Shown here in pieces: positions 58,888-64,000 of a stretch of DNA of 64,000 nucleotides; the stretch's first letter is position 1; every line of letters begins with the position of its first letter. The position numbers and the translations under genes are program-made. The DNA comes from Picochlorum sp. 'celeri' (lineage: Eukaryota > Chlorophyta > Trebouxiophyceae): NCBI GenBank assembly GCA_010909725.1, contig JAACMV010000023.1, positions 62,001 through 126,000 of the forward strand, given 5' to 3'. Below the pieces are notes generated by a model that saw only the letters and a program-made list of their open reading frames with translations, made no database searches and had not been told where the DNA came from.

Positions 58888-60550
58888 ATGAAGTTGTTGA
58901 TTGCTTTGGCGCTCTGCGCCCTACTTGGCTGTGCTGCTGGACAGGATGGAGGTACGTGTTTGCGATTGATCAGTGGTGATTCGGGGACCTGTGTGCACAT
59001 ATGCATGCATATACGTTGATGCGGTGTTGTCTTGGTGCGTGGTGGATCCGGGAGCACTCGGTGGTAGACTTTGCAGCCGGTCAACGGCTTTGGCGGTTTG
59101 GCGGGAAAATCGCTGCGGTCGCCCCAACAGGGTTCCACCACGGCTATGGGTATACGAAGTGATATTTGGGTATGATTATGCAATCTGTATGGGTACCAGC
59201 GTCGATGGCGGGGTGAGAGATGAGAATGCTGGTTGTGCGTGAGGACTCCTGCAGTAGTCCTGCAACGGTGTCATGGCCATATCATTACCCTGACGCGTGT
59301 TTCAATATCGCTATGCAGGAGCTCTGGAACAGCGATTCATTGGAAAGCCTGTACAGAAAACAGGGCTGGTGACAGTTTCGACAAGGGCCGTTTCTTTGGC
59401 TGCTTACACTGGCAACATTCTGTTTGCCACCGAGTATGAATTCAAGTGTGTTGCAGCGGGAGCTGGCTGTGACGCCACTGCCCAAGGTACTACTGTATCA
59501 GGAGTGTTTAACAAAGGAAGGTCTACCGTTGTTGGTACCATCACTGGGTTGGAGCCAGAAACGGTGTATGACTGCTATGTTATCACAAATGACAAGAAAT
59601 GTGGCAAGCCCTTCCGCGTGGAGACAGAGCCATCTCTGCTCTTGGGTGGCTCCCTGTGGTCCTGTGACATTGAAGATACAATTAACCAGGTTGTAGGATC
59701 GGAAAGGGGGCTTGGAGCGTTGGACTGCCTTGAGATTTCCTCTGGTGAAATCCCAGATAATTTCGTACCTCTATCCATTGTTGTTGGAGGTGAGAAGGTC
59801 ACCTTTACATACTTCGACTCTACTGATTTTAATGTTTATGGTGTGCAAACTTGCACCTTGACTCAGGCTGGAACCAAGGTGACTGACTGCATGGAGGTCT
59901 TGGACCAGGAGGACCAGGAGCTGGATCCATCTTTACCGTATGGGCTGGAGATCCTAGGAAAACAAGCGTATGTCACCAGGCCAGGAGAACAGGATGTTCT
60001 CTTGTGTACCATTGACAAGGATGGTGAGTTCACTGACTGTGCTGCAACAGGACCAAAGGAAAAGGCTTTCCTTAGCCTGTACGCATCTGGAGATAAGATG
60101 TACCTCTCAGGAGATGGTGTGACTGTGTGCTCCATTGAAGCTAATGGAAAGCTCTCCAGCTGCAAAGTGGCCTATGAGAAGGTTATTGGAATGGAAAATG
60201 AATTGGAGCCAGTACAAATCCAGGGAGTCGAAATCAACGCAAAGGGAATGGAATTCATTTATGGAACTGCCATTCAGGGAAGCAATGCATACATCACCAG
60301 TCCATCCGCCAATGCAGTTTACTTGTGCTCTGTGAAATCTGACGGTACCTTCACCGGCTGTGAGCCAACAGGACTTCAAGGTGATTTCCAATCTCCAGCA
60401 ATCATTGTCATCCAAGGAAGCATGGCATACATTGGTAGTGATGGGTCTTCCTTTGTCACTGTTTGCTCCATTCTCGAGAGTGGGGAGCTTGCCGGCTGTG
60501 AGAATAAGAACACGCCAGTATCCAATGTGATTACTGCCATCGCAGTCTAG
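58888..60550 (+). CDS. secreted protein: fibronectin-III-like domain plus Cys-pair repeats
   Basis: Exons 58888-58951 and 59319-60550 (367-bp phase-1 intron GTACGT...ATGCAG) encode 431 residues. Exon 1 is a signal peptide, MKLLIALALCALLGCAAGQ. Residues about 25-130 look like a fibronectin type III domain (ATEYEFKCVAAG, GTITGLEPETVYDCYV). The remaining 300 residues are repeats of about 45-60 residues, each with a Cys pair ten residues apart, such as CTIDKDGEFTDC, CSIEANGKLSSC, CSVKSDGTFTGC and CSILESGELAGC, preceded by AY[IV]-type strands. They resemble bacterial secreted beta-propeller repeats with the pattern AYVTN...C.V..DG....C. No transmembrane anchor. Function unknown; extracellular or cell-surface location is inferred. 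Confidence 0.75.
58952..59318 (+). other. unusually long intron with a possible cassette exon
   Basis: This intron is about five times the length of the others. Inside it, 59077-59149 is flanked by a good acceptor (CTTTGCAG) and donor (GTATAC) and is open in the incoming phase (AGQRLWRFGGKIAAVAPTGF). Its 73-nt length would shift the frame of the final exon, so inclusion would give a truncated product. Confidence 0.4.
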
Positions 60551-61037
60551 GCAATGCATCACCATGGGATGAGAAGACACATGCCCACACAATCATCCAC
60601 CTGTACATATACAACAACCACAAGAGAACTACTAGGGCCTCATCTCATTGCAATGTGAGGACAGTTTGAATGTTAACTTTCATTGTAGCACCAATGGCTG
60701 CTATTTGATTGATTAATTGTTCATAGATGTAACATTCCTGTCATGACTGGCATCTCCTTCTTAAAAATGCCTCCATCCCAAAGGTCACCTATACCTACTT
60801 GTGTGTATTACATAACTACTATATATCAAAGAAAAAAAAATCCAAATATCGTGTTCAATATCCATGAATGAATACTATTCATGAGAGAAAGAAGGCAGTT
60901 GTTCGCGTTCAATGATCTCAACATTCGAATGTGTTCTACTTGCAACAAGGAAGCCTTTATGCATGTATATTGAGCCATTTTAATTTTGAATATTTATTTG
61001 GACGAATCAGTGAGAGTGGTTGGAATTTCAGGCAAGT
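60551..61037. other. intergenic, no gene seen
   Basis: 487 bp between the secreted-protein stop and the formin ATG. AT-rich, with a run of nine A at about 60831. No gene seen; should include the formin promoter. Confidence 0.5.
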
Positions 61038-64000
61038 ATGTCTGTTGGACTGAAAGATTTTTTGCCTGGTTGGTTGTCTGGGCAGGACGGTCAACAACTG
61101 AGGCGTGTGGCTTCCATTGGGGATGGAGAGATCGTTTCAGCGGCCTATGGTACGTCATGTTACACTGTATCCTTGTGTGAACATCCCTGGTAGGATTGAA
61201 CTGCGCTATGGAATCATGCATTTGAATATTTGGTTGTGCAGATGTGTCACAGGACATGTGGAGGCATGATGTTGTTGTGACTGCAGAGTCACATCAAACG
61301 TGCTCGTTGTCGGCAGAGTACCGGTCATTTTTGAGCAGCATAGCAAGGAAACTGGCGTCCAAAGAGGCCAATGGCTCTTCCCTCCTGATGAACCTAGGGC
61401 CGGTGTGGAATGATGTGCTTGATTTGAAAACATGTGTGTGGCAGATGCAAGACTGTGTGTGGGAGAGTCCATCGGGGTTGGGGATATGTCCATTGGATAC
61501 TTTAGCGAGCATTTGTGGTAGAATTCATGAGCATATGGCTCGGATAAAGAATCCTATGGTCATTCTGCATGCTCATACATGTACTGGTACTGGGTCCCAG
61601 GTTGCTTATTTCATTGTTGTGGCGCATCATATATTCTCAGCTGGCGTGGACTCCGTGGGTGATGCAGTGCTATTGATTCAAAAGCATCGAAATGTTTTAT
61701 CAATGGATTCCGCCTCGATCGTGGGTTTGCTGCCTGCCCAGAAGCGATACTGTGAATATTTGTCCTGGATTTTGCATCACCCTCACGTGGTTCCTGATCA
61801 TGGTGCCGACTATCTGTTGACTCGTGTGAGATTTCGCATGCTACAAGCTTTTCATGTTCAGCCAGGGGGTGAAGAGGAAGGCTGGAGGCCAGAACGGTTG
61901 CTCATGGGCGTGTACTGTGGTGGGAGGCAGGTGTGGTCAGGTGGGGTGTGTCCTGGATCCATCGTGGATGATGGCGATACATTAGATTTCGATATAGACG
62001 GAACGGGAGAGTATGACAGAGGTGTTTGTATGTCTGGGGATGTGGTGATTGCAGTCTGGTTCAATGATCACAAGTCGCGTTGGACGCCTCCTCGACTGGC
62101 ATATGCTTTTCACGCATCATTTATGGCATGTGAAGAGGAGGGGCATGAAGGAAAGGTGCGACTTTTCGCAAGGCATTTGGATACACCGGATACGTCGATG
62201 AGCTACCGAGATCTTGCGGAGAAGGAAGGATTTTGGATGGAGATGGAGTTTGAGAGCCTCAGGAGGACTGCTGGTGTGTCTTCCATAAGGGATGAGTGGG
62301 TCGAGACCATGAGGCAGACTGGTGGTCATTTGAAATTGCGGGATGATCATATCCATAGTGACCCAATGAGACGTATCGTGGCTGAAATGAAGAGCGCTCA
62401 TGGGCTTCAAAATGGTTCTGGTGACACCGATGTGCTTGTGGTTGAAGAGCATGAAACAGAAGAAGAAGGGATACCTCGTACTGATCCCGAGATGTTCAAC
62501 GAATGGAATGACAAATGCCAACAAGCGCTGACGGATTTAAAGATGCATTTATCAGCAGCACGGGGGCTTTTTCCTGATGATGACGATGTGGTCAGAGAAG
62601 AAGACACTATTGAGGAGCCCAGAGAGGAAATATCAGATGGAGCTGGGGATGAAAACATGCAGAATAGCTACGCAGAATCGCTTTCAGTAGATCAGGAAGG
62701 ATGCAAGGTATCTGATGCATCATATGGAATATCTGGGTTTTCAACAGGGAGCAAGTCTCCACCGCCACCTCCTCCTCCTATGCCTGGTTCTAGTGGAGGA
62801 AACAAATCTCCAGTGCCATCTCCACCACCCATGCCTGGTTCTTCAGCTGCAGGGAGCAAGTCTCCACCACCACCTCCTCCTATGCCTGGTTCTAGTGGAG
62901 GAAACAAATCTCCAGTGCCATCTCCGCCACCCATGCCTGGTTCTTCAGCTGCAGGGAGCAAGTCTCCACCGCCACCTCCTCCTCCTATGCCTGGTTCTAG
63001 TGGAGGAAGCAAGTCTCCAGTGCCATCTCCACCACCCATGCCTGGTTCGAGTGGAGGAAGCAAGTCTCCAGTGCCATCTCCACCACCCATGCCTGGTTCT
63101 AGTGGAGGAAACAAATCTCCAGTGCCATCTCCGCCACCCATGCCTGGTTCTTCAGCAGCTGCAGGGAGCAAGTCTCCACCGCCACCTCCTCCTCCTATGC
63201 CTGGTTCGAGTGGAGGAAGCAAGTCTCCAGTGCCATCTCCACCACCCATGCCTGGTTCTTCAGCAGCTGCAGGGAGCAAGTCTCCACCGCCACCTCCTCC
63301 TCCTATGCCTGGTTCTAGTGGAGGAAACAAATCTCCAGTGCCATCTCCGCCACCCATGCCTGGTTCTTCAGCTGCAGGGAGCAAGTCTCCACCGCCACCT
63401 CCTCCTCCTATGCCTGGTTCTAGTGGAGGAAGCAAGTCTCCAGTGCCATCTCCACCACCCATGCCTGGTTCTTCAGCAGCTGCAGGGAGCAAATCTCCAC
63501 CACCACCTCCTCCGCCCCCACCAATGTCTGGATCAAAAGCAGACAGAACACCAGCAGAGACGGGCCCTGTTACAACTCCTGGAAAGCCCAAGCCACCTAC
63601 CCAAGGATTGCAGACACCTAAAAATGAGGGGCCAAAGTATCGTTCCATTTTTTGGAAAAAGAGTTTTCTGCGTGGAGGAACAGTATGGTCTGATATCAAT
63701 CCAGTTCTGGACTTGAATAAAGTAGAAATGGACTTTTTGCATGAGTTGTTTGCTGCCAGAGAAGCAAAGCAGAACACTCCTGTGTCGCAGTCAAAACCTG
63801 TGGCATCAACCCCAGAATTCCAAATTGTGCAAGATTTGACGAGAGCAAATAATATTTCCATCATGCTGAAATCCTTTGCTTTGTTTGGTTCGCCCTCGGA
63901 GATCAAAATAGCAATCCTGCAAGGCAGTGAGAAGCTGTCAGAAAGGCACCTGGAGCAGCTCAAACAGATGATTCCGAGACAGCAAGAGCTCGAAGCAATC
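61038..64000 (+). CDS. formin with PTEN-C2-like N-terminus (partial, class II-like)
   Basis: Exon 1 61038-61149 and exon 2 from 61242 to the right edge (92-bp phase-1 intron GTACGT...GTGCAG) give 957 residues with no stop, so the gene continues. Order: MSVGLKDFLPGW; a PTEN-like phosphatase fold (about 60-260) with degenerate loop LHAHTCTGTGS instead of HCxxGxxRTG and SASIVGLLPAQKRYCEYLSW; a C2-like domain (about 265-365, GDVVIAVWFNDH); an acidic linker; a Pro-rich FH1 region (about 535-800); and the start of FH2 (GPKYRSIFWKKSFLRGG, NISIMLKSFALFG). PTEN-C2 plus FH1-FH2 defines plant class II formins, which nucleate and elongate actin filaments; the N-terminus can bind membrane phosphoinositides. 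Confidence 0.85.
62744..63525 (+). repeat. FH1 minisatellite of alternating Pro-rich units
   Basis: In-frame tandem array inside the formin gene. Two unit types, about 45-60 bp each, alternate: KSPPPPPPPMPGSS followed by GG or AA(A)G, and KSPVPSPPPMPGSS. Around fifteen units are nearly identical at DNA level, differing mainly in the GG/AAG/AAAG linker, in N or S before K, and in Pro run length. The antisense strand and another frame also stay open across it, as expected for a repeat without stops. Confidence 0.9.

Noticed and set aside
62744..63525. Repeat array with CRISPR-like regularity
   Set aside because: Units are contiguous, in-frame and Pro-coding with no unique spacers, in a eukaryotic gene.
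62715..63716. 333-codon plus-strand frame of LHRHLLLLCLVL repeats
   Set aside because: Another frame of the same minisatellite; no family resemblance and out of phase with the formin.
62692..63963. 423-codon minus-strand frame rich in GGGGGG and DLLPAAEEPG
   Set aside because: It is the antisense of the formin FH1 repeat. The sense frame has clear FH1 and FH2 sequence; the antisense frame is open only because the repeat lacks stops.

Overview
This is nuclear DNA from a eukaryote with a plastid, most probably a small green-lineage alga (prasinophyte or chlorophyte type). Evidence in the sequence: a nuclear-encoded thylakoid FtsH protease with a transit peptide, a PDZ-rubredoxin thylakoid protein, a thylakoid-lumen-targeted protein, a plastid DUF1499 protein, a carotenoid cleavage dioxygenase, an acyl-ACP-synthetase-like enzyme, a hydroxyproline O-arabinosyltransferase-like enzyme and a plant class II-like formin. 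TGTAA motifs follow several stop codons, as in green-algal polyadenylation. Species is not identifiable by eye. The genome is compact: about 39 protein genes in 64 kb, intergenic gaps often below 100 bp, and one pair of convergent genes whose coding ends overlap. I could place 24 GT-AG introns; all but one are 58-127 bp, mostly with GTRYG donors and TGCAG-like acceptors. I saw no rRNA, tRNA, transposon or CRISPR array.

Layout. 0-10 kb: partial unknown gene, WDR12/Ytm1, FtsH, mitochondrial-type carrier, GT90 glycosyltransferase, thioredoxin-like membrane protein, GNAT acetyltransferase, quinone oxidoreductase. 10-22 kb: Ipi1/TEX10, HPAT-like enzyme, SnRK2-like kinase, PDZ-rubredoxin, GPN3, RCC1-repeat protein, a lumenal coiled-coil protein. 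22-34 kb: snurportin, TRAPP subunit Trs120/TRAPPC9, Ctf4/AND-1, a small zinc-finger protein, kinesin-14. 34-46 kb: DUF1499, an unknown protein, acyl-ACP/CoA synthetase, a hnRNP Q acidic-domain/RGG protein, an ODA-docking-like coiled-coil protein, glutamate 5-kinase, and a fusion of a Yvh1/DUSP12-type phosphatase with a HAD hydrolase. 46-64 kb: Dbp10/DDX54, NOB1, carotenoid dioxygenase, a small secreted protein with an apparent frameshift, Sec14-like protein, guanylate kinase, CUE protein, NDUFS5, RbBP5/Swd1, a secreted Cys-repeat protein, and a formin that runs off the right end.

Functional themes. Five genes belong to ribosome assembly (WDR12, Ipi1, the Yvh1-like fusion, Dbp10, NOB1), three of them in succession at 44-50 kb. 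Others are ordinary housekeeping: replication (Ctf4), histone methylation (RbBP5), snRNP import (snurportin), RNA polymerase II assembly (GPN3), vesicle traffic (Trs120), proline synthesis, GMP recycling, complex I. The most unusual items are the Yvh1-HAD fusion, the formin with a degenerate PTEN-like domain and an almost perfectly repeated FH1 region, the secreted repeat protein with one Cys pair per repeat, and a palindromic ACCCACCGGTGGGT motif shared by two divergent promoters.
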